A DNA stretch of 64,000 nucleotides, from the NCBI RefSeq assembly GCF_036182465.1, contig NZ_CP108081.1, positions 6,014,001 to 6,078,000 of the forward strand, given 5' to 3'. The notes under the pieces are model-generated. The model was not told the DNA's origin, did no database searches, and worked only from the letters and a program-made list of their open reading frames with translations. The stretch is from Streptomyces sp. NBC_00258. Its GTDB lineage: Bacteria; Actinomycetota; Actinomycetes; Streptomycetales; Streptomycetaceae. Positions 55,340 to 63,612 of the stretch are shown piece after piece. The stretch's first letter is position 1; each line of letters begins with the position of its first letter. Made by a program: the position numbers and the translations under genes.

Positions 55340-57433
55340 CTACCCCCTCCGCGCCCCCGCCCCCAACGCCCCCTGCTGAGGCCGGATCCCCGCAGGGACG
55401 GCCCGCTGACGCGCGGGGGTCCCCGTCCAGCAGGTGCCGCGGCGTTCGAGCAGGCGGCGGAGCCACAGCTCCAGGGAGACCAGATCCGCGAGGCCTTCCA
55501 GGGGGAGGGCCTCGCCGTCGGCCGCGGCCCGGAGAGCCTTGCGGACGACTCGGGCCTCGACCAGACCCGCCTGGGCGAGCAGGGGCGTGTCGAAGAGGGC
55601 GACGAGATCGTCCACGGCGACCCGGAGCCCCGTACGGGCCGCGGCCGTGGAGGACGCGTGGGACGGAGCACCCCAGCCGGGCGGGAGATCGGCCACACCG
55701 GCGCCCTCGAGGACCGTACGGAGGATCGCGGCCCGCGCCCCGGGCTGCACCCGCAGCGCCTCGGGAAGGGCACGACAGGCACGTACGACCTGGTTGTCGA
55801 GGAACGGGGCGTGCAGCCGCTGGAAGCGGACCTCCGCGGCCTGCTCCAGGATCCGGAGGTCCGAGGCGTGCCGCGCCAGGGCGGAGCGCGCGCGGAAGTC
55901 GCCCGGACGCTGACCGGGACCGACTCCGCCCCGGGTCGTCGCACCCGCCAGGCGAACCGATACTTCAGCGAGGGCCTCGCCGGTGAGCCAGCGCGCGGCG
56001 GGCCCGGGTCTGGCCCACGTGAGCGCGGCGAGCGACGCCCCCACGGCACCTCCCGGCTCCTCGAACCGCTTGTGCAGCAGCCGGTCGGCGAGTCCCTCTA
56101 TGCCGACGAGATACGGCGTACGGGACAGCTTGCGCGCCGCGCCGTACACGCGTGCGGGGACCATGACGGAACCGTCGGCCTTCGCCAACGCCGCGACCGG
56201 GCGCACCAGATGGCGTCGTTTGCGGTCCATCAGCAGGTCGGCGAGGCGGGCCGGGTGCGCGTCGAGGACCTGACGGGCGCCGTACCCCGTGAAGTGGTCC
56301 GCGCTGCCGGACGCCAGGCGCGCGCGGTGCCGGGCGGCGGTCACCAGCGAGGGTCCGGGCTCGTCCGTCAGCGGGCCCTCCAACTCGGCGTAGGGGAGGA
56401 CCTCTTCGCCGCCCGCGACGACCACGTGGTGCAGTCGCGGATTGGCCGCCAGCGTGCCCGCCCGCTCCAGTTCGGCTTCGCGGCCCTGCACCGCGAGGTC
56501 GTTGAACGTGACCGCGAGGAGGCGTTCGCCGGCACCCGTGCCATGGCCCAGGACGGTGCCCGGCGCGCCGGGCAGACCGGCGGCGAGGAGGGCGAGGGTG
56601 CCCGAAGCGGGTCCTCCGGAGAGGTCGGCTCCGATGCCGGGCACGGGCATGCCGCGCGCCGCGCGCCGCTCGGCGGGGCCCATGCCGGGGACGGGACCGG
56701 GGTCTATGTCCGCCCCGGGTACGTGCCTGGGGGCGGCGAGCCGCGTGCGCACGGCCTCGACCAGGGCGTCGCGTACGGCGTTCACCGCGCTGTCGGGGTC
56801 GGTGATCGCGGCCGCGACGGCGAGGGAGGCCACCTGCTCGTACCCGGCGACCTCTCGTGCGCCCGCGCGCAGGATCAGCGCGTGCCCGGGTGGAATGCGC
56901 CGCACACCCTCGTACGGCGTCGAGTCCTGGAGCGCGGCCGGTACGTCGGGAGCGGCGAGCAGGGCCGCCAGGTGCCCGAAGTCGAGGTTGGCCTCGATGA
57001 GGTCGGCGAGGGGGAGGGCCGCGGTCGAGTACGCCGTGCCGCCCGCCCAGGGGGTGTAGAACACCGGCCTGACGCCTGCCAGATCGCCGCAGACCATGAG
57101 GCGGCGGCCCACCTGGACGACGGCCGTGTAGCTGCCGGACCAGGCCGTCAGATGCCGAAGTGCCCCGCCGCGCGCGGCGAACAGGCCCACGCGCAGTTCC
57201 TCGTCGGAGGCTCCGCAGGTACCGAGCACCGCCATGCGGTTCTGCTCGTCGGCCTTGACGACACGCACCTCGTCGGGGCGCCAGTCACCGACCGCCCAGA
57301 GCGGATCGGGGTCGCCCCACAGGAGTTGGGACCCCACCGGGTGCACCGTCTCGCCGTCGCTGCCCGTCGCTCCCGCCGAACCGATCTCGGGCGCACGAGC
57401 GGCGGTACTGCTCCATCCCACCAACCACCGCAT
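55340..57433 (-). CDS. Degenerate asparagine-synthetase-like protein
   Basis: This is a 697-residue protein. The N-terminal half (about 1-200) is a class II amidotransferase fold without the catalytic N-terminal Cys: it begins MRWLVGW. The C-terminal half is a synthetase fold, but the PP-loop reads LSGGPASG at about 271-278, where active enzymes have SGGxDS; the Asp is absent. This lineage includes lasso-peptide cyclases and beta-lactam synthetases, but no lasso precursor, protease or RRE gene is visible here. ATG at 57433 has GGAGG. I recall homologous stand-alone proteins in streptomycetes. The function is unknown. Confidence 0.8.
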   Translation of the reverse strand: MRWLVGWSSTAARAPEIGSAGATGSDGETVHPVGSQLLWGDPDPLWAVGDWRPDEVRVVKADEQNRMAVLGTCGASDEELRVGLFAARGGALRHLTAWSGSYTAVVQVGRRLMVCGDLAGVRPVFYTPWAGGTAYSTAALPLADLIEANLDFGHLAALLAAPDVPAALQDSTPYEGVRRIPPGHALILRAGAREVAGYEQVASLAVAAAITDPDSAVNAVRDALVEAVRTRLAAPRHVPGADIDPGPVPGMGPAERRAARGMPVPGIGADLSGGPASGTLALLAAGLPGAPGTVLGHGTGAGERLLAVTFNDLAVQGREAELERAGTLAANPRLHHVVVAGGEEVLPYAELEGPLTDEPGPSLVTAARHRARLASGSADHFTGYGARQVLDAHPARLADLLMDRKRRHLVRPVAALAKADGSVMVPARVYGAARKLSRTPYLVGIEGLADRLLHKRFEEPGGAVGASLAALTWARPGPAARWLTGEALAEVSVRLAGATTRGGVGPGQRPGDFRARSALARHASDLRILEQAAEVRFQRLHAPFLDNQVVRACRALPEALRVQPGARAAILRTVLEGAGVADLPPGWGAPSHASSTAAARTGLRVAVDDLVALFDTPLLAQAGLVEARVVRKALRAAADGEALPLEGLADLVSLELWLRRLLERRGTCWTGTPARQRAVPAGIRPQQGALGAGARRG

Positions 57434-58208
57434 CGCCGCCTCCACAGGCTGTGGACAACCAGTGCACCGTACGAACCGGTCACCATGCTGCCACGAAGAA
57501 TGCGCCCGGGAGGGCCGGTGCGGCCGCTTGTGCTCCCCGGAGTGCGCCCCTGGGAGATGCCCGCGAAAAAGCGAACGCACGCGCGACGAGCGGCGATCGC
57601 ACAGAATTTACCCAAGGACGACGACGTGAATGCGCCCTCGGTACGCTCCCCGAAAACACCTAACGCGCCCTCAAGTGCCATGGTGGGAGGCGTATTTGAC
57701 CTCGGAAGGCATGGGCGATATTCAGCCAAATCGGTGATGGACGAACACGCGTGCACACGCTCCGTACATGCTGTGCGCAACGCACAGTCCGGGAGGCGGA
57801 GTCCGCCTCCCGGACCTGTCCGCCGCCCGCGGGGATGTAGGCGGCGGTGTCCCCCAGCCCACTGGATCCAGTACAGCGGGCCGACCCACGCACGATCCAT
57901 GGAAGCGCTCCCCCGATGGCCGGAGAAGAGCGCACGGACGGGCGCACGGCCACACAGCGGGAGCACGATACGACGCTCCGTACTTGCCCACGGGCCACAA
58001 TCCCGCCATCCGGAACAATGCCCCTTAACGCTTGGGATGCGGCGAACTACCCTGTGTTTGCCTGTGTTTTCGCGGGAGGCATATTCCTGAGGGCTCGGCC
58101 ACGTGCTTTTGCGGGTGGGGTTCCAGGGGTTGGCGCCCGGGAAGACGCAGCACGAATGCCGCTGGGCCACCACCCGCGCGGCAGCCGTCTGTGTCGAGGG
58201 GTGGCGCA
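57434..58208. other. Long divergent intergenic region, asparagine-synthetase-like / sporulation gene
   Basis: This is the longest non-rRNA gene-free stretch in the window (775 bases). No ORF with convincing codon use and start signal was found. It contains the 29-bp palindrome at 57787-57815, and several A-rich patches (GCACAGAATTTACCC, ATATTCAGCCAAATCGG). It must hold the promoters of both genes. It may hide an RNA gene, but I cannot show one. Confidence 0.5.
57787..57815. promoter_or_regulatory. 29-bp near-perfect palindrome
   Basis: GTCCGGGAGGCGGA (57787-57800), one central G, TCCGCCTCCCGGAC (57802-57815): two perfect 14-bp arms. With a one-base centre it would not be a good hairpin as RNA, so a dimeric DNA-binding site is more likely; a terminator of an unseen transcript is the alternative. 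Confidence 0.65.
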
Positions 58209-59633
58209 ATGTCCAGGGAGCAACGCGGGCCGAACGAAAAACTCGGCGCCGTTCTCGCCCTCGCGGGAATCAGCAACGCAGGACTCGCCCGACGCGTCAA
58301 CGATCTTGGCGCTCAACGCGGGTTGACTCTTCGCTACGACAAGACGTCGGTGGCGCGCTGGGTGTCGAAAGGCATGGTGCCGCAGGGTGCCGCGCCACAC
58401 CTCATCGCCGCCGCCATCGGCCAGAAGCTCGGCCGCCCGGTGCCGCTCCACGAGATCGGCCTGGCGGACGCGGATCCCGCACCGGAGGTGGGCCTCGCCT
58501 TCCCCCGTGACGTGGGACAGGCCGTGCGATCGGCCACGGACCTCTACCGTCTCGACCTCGCCGGGCGCCGGGCAGGCTCCGGCGGCATCTGGCAGTCGCT
58601 CGCCGGATCATTCGCAGTGAGCGCATACGCAACTCCCGCGTCCCGGTGGCTGATAACCCCGGCCGACAGCTCGGTGGCACGGGACGCCAGCCCGCTGGAA
58701 GGCTCCGGAGCACCGCTGAAAGTCGGCCACAGCGACGTACAGAAGCTGCGGGAGGCCGCCGAGGACGCCAGGCGCTGGGACTCCAAGTACGGAGGCGGCG
58801 ACTGGCGTTCGTCCATGGTGCCGGAGTGCTTACGAGTCGAGGCGGCACCCCTGCTGCTGGGCTCGTACTCGGACGAGGTCGGCCGGGCCCTCTTCGGAGC
58901 CAGCGCCGAACTCACCCGCCTGGCCGGCTGGATGGCGTTCGACACGGGCCAGCAGGAGGCCGCCCAGCGCTACTACATCCAGGCGTTGCGCCTGGCTCGC
59001 GCCGCGGCCGACGTGCCCCTCGGGGGCTACGTACTGGCCTCCATGTCCCTCCAGGCGACCTACCGGGGCTTCGGCGACGAGGGCGTCGACCTCGCCCAGG
59101 CCGCCCTGGAGCGCAACCGGGGCCTGGCCACCGCCCGCACGATGAGTTTCTTCCGCCTGGTCGAAGCACGGGCCCACGCGCGCGCGGGTGACGCCCAGGC
59201 GGCCGGCGGCGCCCTGAAGGCCGCCGAGGGCTGGCTGGAACGGGCCCGCGACGGCGACCACGATCCGTCCTGGCTCGGCTTCTACGGCTACGACCGCTTC
59301 GCCGCCGACGCGGCCGAGTGCTACCGCGACCTGAAGGCCCCGCGCCAGGTCCGCCGCTTCACGGAGCAGGCCCTGTCGAAGCCGACGGAGGAGTTCGTAC
59401 GCTCGCACGGGCTGCGCCTGGTGGTGTCGGCGGTCGCCGAACTCGAGTCGGGCAACCTCGATGCGGCGTGCGAGCAGGGGGTGCGGGCGGTGGAGGTCGC
59501 CGGGCGCATCTCGTCGGCCCGCACGACCGAGTACGTGAAGGATCTCCTCCACCGCCTGGAGCCGTACGGGGACGAGCCGCGGGTGGTGGAGCTGCGCGAG
59601 CGGGCCAGGCCGTTGCTCATGGCACCGGCCTAG
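58209..59633 (+). CDS. Sporulation-associated, TPR-like regulator with a TTA codon
   Basis: This is a 474-residue helical protein. The N-terminal 75 residues resemble an XRE-like helix-turn-helix (NAGLARRVNDLG, then YDKTSVARWVSKG), as in related sporulation-associated proteins of streptomycetes. The rest (about 230-470) is TPR-like. Leu208 is encoded by TTA (58830-58832), the rarest codon in Streptomyces, so translation should depend on the bldA tRNA. ATG at 58209 has GAGGGG; the upstream extension is not coding-like. Confidence 0.82.
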   Translation: MSREQRGPNEKLGAVLALAGISNAGLARRVNDLGAQRGLTLRYDKTSVARWVSKGMVPQGAAPHLIAAAIGQKLGRPVPLHEIGLADADPAPEVGLAFPRDVGQAVRSATDLYRLDLAGRRAGSGGIWQSLAGSFAVSAYATPASRWLITPADSSVARDASPLEGSGAPLKVGHSDVQKLREAAEDARRWDSKYGGGDWRSSMVPECLRVEAAPLLLGSYSDEVGRALFGASAELTRLAGWMAFDTGQQEAAQRYYIQALRLARAAADVPLGGYVLASMSLQATYRGFGDEGVDLAQAALERNRGLATARTMSFFRLVEARAHARAGDAQAAGGALKAAEGWLERARDGDHDPSWLGFYGYDRFAADAAECYRDLKAPRQVRRFTEQALSKPTEEFVRSHGLRLVVSAVAELESGNLDAACEQGVRAVEVAGRISSARTTEYVKDLLHRLEPYGDEPRVVELRERARPLLMAPA

Positions 59634-59838
59634 GGGCGCGCCCTGCATGACCGGCACCATGAAGTGACAGGAACCACGCGCCTCCGGTGTAGTAACGGGG
59701 ACCACGCGCGTCCGATGACGTGGCCGGGGCCACCTGCCTCCGGTGCTGGCCCCTGCCATCCTGTGGGTTTGAGCGGGTTGTCAGTGGCGCAGTGCACTAT
59801 CGGGGGTGGGAGTCGGAGGCTGGAGGTGGGGCGGACAG

Positions 59839-61050
59839 ATGGGGCGGAAGGTCGCTTACGACTGTGACGTGCTGGTGATCGGCGGCGGGATCGTCGGTCT
59901 GTCGACGGCGTATGCGATCACGCGTGCCGCGCCGGGCACGCGGGTGACGGTGCTGGAGAAGGAACCGGGCCCGGCCCGGCACCAGACGGGGCGCAACAGC
60001 GGCGTCATCCACAGCGGGATCTACTACCGCCCGGGCTCCCTCAAGGCCCGTTTCGCCGTGCGGGGCGCCACCGAGATGGTCAAGTTCTGCGCGGAGTACG
60101 GCATCGCCCACGCCGTCACCGGCAAGCTGATCGTCGCCACGGAGCGCGAGGAGCTGCCCCGCCTGCACGCACTGGTCCAGCGAGGCCGGGAGAACGGCAT
60201 TCCGGTCCGCGAGCTGGGCGCCTCCCAGATCGCCGAGTACGAACCCCAGGTGCGGGGCCTCGCCGCGATCCACGTGGCCACGACGGGCGTGTGCGACTTC
60301 GTGGGCGTGGCCCGCCGGCTCGCGGACGCCTCCGGCGCCCACATCCGGTACAACTCGGAGGTCACGCACATCGACCGCCGCCCCGACCTCGGAGTGGCGG
60401 TCCGCACCCACGACGGCACGATCATCCGCGCCCGGGTCCTGGTCAACTGCGCCGGCCTCCACTGCGACAGAATCGCCCGCCTCACGGGCGACGACCCCGA
60501 AATGCGGATCGTCCCCTTCCGAGGCGAGTACTACACGCTGGCCCGCCCCGATCTTGTCCACGGACTGGTCTATCCCGTCCCGGACCCGGCCTTCCCCTTC
60601 CTCGGCGTCCACCTCACCCGGGGCATCGAAGGAAGCGTCCACATCGGCCCCAACGCGGTCCCCGCGCTGGCCCGCGAGGGCTACGACTGGCGGACCGTAC
60701 GCCCCCGCGAACTGGCAGAGACCCTCACCTGGCCGGGTTCCTGGCGCATAGCCCGACGCCACTGGCGCTACGGGGCCGGCGAAGTACACCGCTCGGCGTC
60801 GAAGCACGCCTTCACCAAGGCAGTCCGCCGCCTGCTCCCCGCCGCCACCCCCGACGACCTGATCCCCTCCGCCGCGGGCGTCCGAGCCCAGGCAGTCCTG
60901 AGAGACGGCACCCTCCTGGACGACTTCCTGATCCAGGAATCCCCCCGCACGGTCCACGTACTGAACGCCCCCTCCCCCGCGGCCACAGCATCCCTCCCCA
61001 TCGGCCGGGAGATCGCGGCCCGAGCCCTCAGTTCAATGACGGCCACCTGA
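59839..61050 (+). CDS. lhgO: L-2-hydroxyglutarate oxidase (LhgO/DAO family)
   Basis: This is a 403-residue FAD enzyme: VLVIGGGIVGLSTAY dinucleotide site, RHQTGRNSGVIHSGIYY active-site segment diagnostic of L2HGDH/LhgO, VNCAGLHCDRIA and FRGEYYTLARPD. It oxidises L-2-hydroxyglutarate back to 2-oxoglutarate, protecting metabolism from a dehydrogenase side product. I chose ATG 59839 because of GGAGGTGG nine bases upstream; the frame is open from 59806 (GTG). Confidence 0.9.
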   Translation: MGRKVAYDCDVLVIGGGIVGLSTAYAITRAAPGTRVTVLEKEPGPARHQTGRNSGVIHSGIYYRPGSLKARFAVRGATEMVKFCAEYGIAHAVTGKLIVATEREELPRLHALVQRGRENGIPVRELGASQIAEYEPQVRGLAAIHVATTGVCDFVGVARRLADASGAHIRYNSEVTHIDRRPDLGVAVRTHDGTIIRARVLVNCAGLHCDRIARLTGDDPEMRIVPFRGEYYTLARPDLVHGLVYPVPDPAFPFLGVHLTRGIEGSVHIGPNAVPALAREGYDWRTVRPRELAETLTWPGSWRIARRHWRYGAGEVHRSASKHAFTKAVRRLLPAATPDDLIPSAAGVRAQAVLRDGTLLDDFLIQESPRTVHVLNAPSPAATASLPIGREIAARALSSMTAT

Positions 61051-61114
61051 GCCTCACCCGGACGCTCGGCCGACCCCGGAGCCAAGACGGCGGGAGAGGG
61101 ACCCCCGACCGGAA

Positions 61115-61230
61115 GGGGCCGTGCCGGTATGTCGCAGTCCGCCGCATACGGCTCCTCCAGAGAACGCATCCCTCCAAAACCGCAGCCGTACACCCGGAAA
61201 GCGGCGGACTCGACGTACCGGCACGGCCCC
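61115..61230. repeat. 116-bp imperfect inverted repeat
   Basis: The arms 61115-61145 and 61201-61230 match over 30 bases with one mismatch and one bulged C. The loop holds a second stem, TACGGCT (61147-61153) with AGCCGTA (61184-61190), almost stacked on the first. It lies between lhgO and trmB on the same strand. It may be a terminator, an attenuator for trmB or a small inserted element. Confidence 0.8.
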
Positions 61231-61305
61231 GACCCACAACGAACCGCACACCCACCCCGAGCCACCCCGAACCCCCCGCCCTCCACCCCGTAAAATCGAC
61301 ACACT

Positions 61306-62148
61306 GTGTCTGACTCCTCCACGCCCCCCAACAAGCCGGACGCCCCGAGGAAGCCCCGCCCGAAGGGCGAACCCCGCTTCCCCGACGGCCCCCGCCCCGA
61401 CCCCGCCGGCTCCCACTTCGAGCGAAGAATCCGCAGCTTCCAGCCCCGCAGAAGCCGAGTGACCCAGGGCCAGGCGGACGCGCTCCAGCGCCTGTGGCCC
61501 AAGTGGGGCCTGGACATCGACGGACGACACCCCCTCGACCTCAAGGATCTCTTCGGCGCCGACATCCCGGTCGTCCTGGAGATCGGCTTCGGCATGGGCG
61601 AGGCAACCGCACAGATGGCAACCGAGGACCCCGCCACCGGCATCCTCGCCGTGGACGTCCACACCCCCGGCCAGGGCAACCTCCTGAACCTCGCGGACCG
61701 CGCCGGCCTGTCCAACCTCCGCGTGGGCAACGGCGACGCGATCATCCTGCTCCGCGAGATGCTGACCCCGGACTCCCTCGACGGCCTCCGCGTCTACTTC
61801 CCGGACCCCTGGCCCAAGAAGCGCCACCACAAGCGCCGCCTGATCCAGCCGGAGTTCCTCACCCTCGCCGCGTCCCGCCTCAAGCCGGGCGCACTGCTGC
61901 ACTGCGCGACGGACTGGGAGCCGTACGCCGAGGTCATGCTCGAAGTCCTGACCGCCCACCCGGACTTCGAGAACACCCAGCCGGACGGCGGCTACGCGCC
62001 ACGCCCCGACTTCCGCCCCCTGACGCGTTTCGAGGGCCAGGGCCTGGACAAGGGACACGTGGTGAACGATCTGCTCTTCCGCCGCGTACGGCATACCGCG
62101 GACAGCGACCAAGTCCGCACGCCGCACACCACACGACGTACGGGCTGA
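61306..62148 (+). CDS. trmB: tRNA (guanine-N7-)-methyltransferase TrmB
   Basis: This is a 280-residue enzyme that methylates G46 of tRNA. Motif I is EIGFGMGEAT, and the TrmB signature YFPDPWPKKRHHKRRL with the following FLTLAASRLKPGG-like segment is intact. A Pro/Arg-rich N-terminal extension (about 45 residues) is usual in actinobacteria. It has a GTG start. A large inverted repeat lies 75 bases upstream. Confidence 0.95.
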   Translation: MSDSSTPPNKPDAPRKPRPKGEPRFPDGPRPDPAGSHFERRIRSFQPRRSRVTQGQADALQRLWPKWGLDIDGRHPLDLKDLFGADIPVVLEIGFGMGEATAQMATEDPATGILAVDVHTPGQGNLLNLADRAGLSNLRVGNGDAIILLREMLTPDSLDGLRVYFPDPWPKKRHHKRRLIQPEFLTLAASRLKPGALLHCATDWEPYAEVMLEVLTAHPDFENTQPDGGYAPRPDFRPLTRFEGQGLDKGHVVNDLLFRRVRHTADSDQVRTPHTTRRTG

Positions 62149-62243
62149 AGGCGCCCACACGGCGGAGCCACATCACGCACCGCCCCCGAGCCCCGACAGT
62201 GCGCTCTCGCGGCCCACGCCCCTCCCTCGTTAGGGTCTTTGTC

Positions 62244-63542
62244 ATGGCCACCGGTCCCCCGTTCCCACCGCATCCCGGCTTCCCTCCCGGCATCCCCGCC
62301 GGAGGCGCCGCGCACTGGTGGCAGCGCAAGTGGGTCCGCTACAGCGCCCTGACCACCCTGCTCGCCCTCTCCGGCCTCGTCATCCTGGCCCTGGTCCGCA
62401 AACAGACCGGCACCGAGGGCTTCCTGGTGGGCCTGGGCCTGGCCGTACTGCCCGTCCCGCTCCTCGTCGCGGCGTTCCGCTGGCTGGACCGGGTGGAACC
62501 GGGCCCGTGGCGGAACCTCCTCTTCTCCTTCGCCTGGGGAGCCTGCGCCGCCGCGCTGATAGCCATCGTCGCGAACAGCTTCGCGACGAGATGGATAGCG
62601 ACGGCGACAGCGGACCCGTCCAGCGCCGACACCCTGGGCGCGACGGTCATAGCGCCGATAGTCGAGGAGTCGGCGAAGGCGGCCGCGGTCTTACTCGTCT
62701 TCCTGTTCCGCAGACGGGAGTTCACCGGAATCCTCGACGGCGTGGTGATAGCCGGCGTCACGGCGACCGGCTTCGCGTTCACCGAGAACATCCTCTACCT
62801 CGGCACGGCGTTCGGCACGGACCAGCTCAGCGGCGGCAGCGGCATCGCCTCCGTCACGGCGGCGACCTTCTTCGTACGTGTGATCATGTCGCCGTTCGCA
62901 CACCCCCTGTTCACCGTGCTCACCGGCATCGGCTTCGGCATCGCGGCGCTGTCCGCGGACCGCCACCAGGTACGCCGCGTACTGCTCCCGATCATCGGGC
63001 TGCTGCTCGCGATGGGCATGCACGCGATGTGGAACGGCTCGTCGACGTTCGGCGAGTACGGCTTCTTCGCGGTCTACGCGGCCTTCATGGTCCCGGCGTT
63101 CGGCCTGCTGACCTGGCTGGTCATCTGGACCCGCCAGCGCGAACTGGGCACGATCCGCTCCGAGCTCCCCGCGTACGCGATGGCGGGCTGGCTCGCGGCC
63201 CCCGAGCCGTTCGTCCTCGGCTCGATGAAGGCACGGCGGCTGGCCCGCGAATACGCCACGCACCACGGCGGACGCGCGGCGGGCAGGGCGGTCGCGGAGT
63301 ACGAGGCGTACGCGACGTCGCTGGCGTTCCTGCGTCACCGGGGCCGCAAGGGCCGCGCGGGCGCCGACTTCGTCGTACGGGAACGGGAGTTGCTCCACGA
63401 GCTGTGGACGCGCCGCGAACCGTCGCGCCCGGCCCTCCTGTACGCGGCCCGGGCGACGGCGCCGGCACAGGTGGCACCGCAGTGGCAGGGCTACGGCCAC
63501 CCGGCGCCGTACACGTACACGTACAACCCGTACCGCTCTTGA
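62244..63542 (+). CDS. PrsW-family intramembrane metalloprotease with a TTA codon
   Basis: This is a 432-residue polytopic protein with the PrsW motifs: PIVEESAK (EE-x-x-K, about 138-145), FAFTENILY (E-N-x-x-Y, about 170-178) and HPLFT and MHAMWNGS with His in later helices. PrsW in Bacillus cleaves the anti-sigma factor RsiW. Leu150 is a TTA codon (62691-62693), immediately after the EESAK motif, so translation should be bldA-dependent. A hydrophilic C-terminal tail (about 120 residues) is extra. The ATG at 62244 has only weak Shine-Dalgarno (TTAGGG). Confidence 0.9.
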   Translation: MATGPPFPPHPGFPPGIPAGGAAHWWQRKWVRYSALTTLLALSGLVILALVRKQTGTEGFLVGLGLAVLPVPLLVAAFRWLDRVEPGPWRNLLFSFAWGACAAALIAIVANSFATRWIATATADPSSADTLGATVIAPIVEESAKAAAVLLVFLFRRREFTGILDGVVIAGVTATGFAFTENILYLGTAFGTDQLSGGSGIASVTAATFFVRVIMSPFAHPLFTVLTGIGFGIAALSADRHQVRRVLLPIIGLLLAMGMHAMWNGSSTFGEYGFFAVYAAFMVPAFGLLTWLVIWTRQRELGTIRSELPAYAMAGWLAAPEPFVLGSMKARRLAREYATHHGGRAAGRAVAEYEAYATSLAFLRHRGRKGRAGADFVVRERELLHELWTRREPSRPALLYAARATAPAQVAPQWQGYGHPAPYTYTYNPYRS

Positions 63543-63612
63543 TCGGCGCAGCCCCAAAACGCGTCGCGAACCCAAAAACGCAACCGCAACCCCACCCAAC
63601 TCAGCCTCAGCC

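Noticed and set aside
55340..57433. Lasso-peptide biosynthetic cluster
   Set aside because: Only the asparagine-synthetase-like gene is present. No precursor with a leader, no RRE/PqqD-like protein and no transglutaminase-like protease occur nearby, and the PP-loop Asp is missing.
57625..57663. Tiny ORF starting GTGAATGCGCCC in the long intergenic region
   Set aside because: It stops after 12 codons and has no ribosome site; it was considered as a peptide precursor but has no leader-like features.
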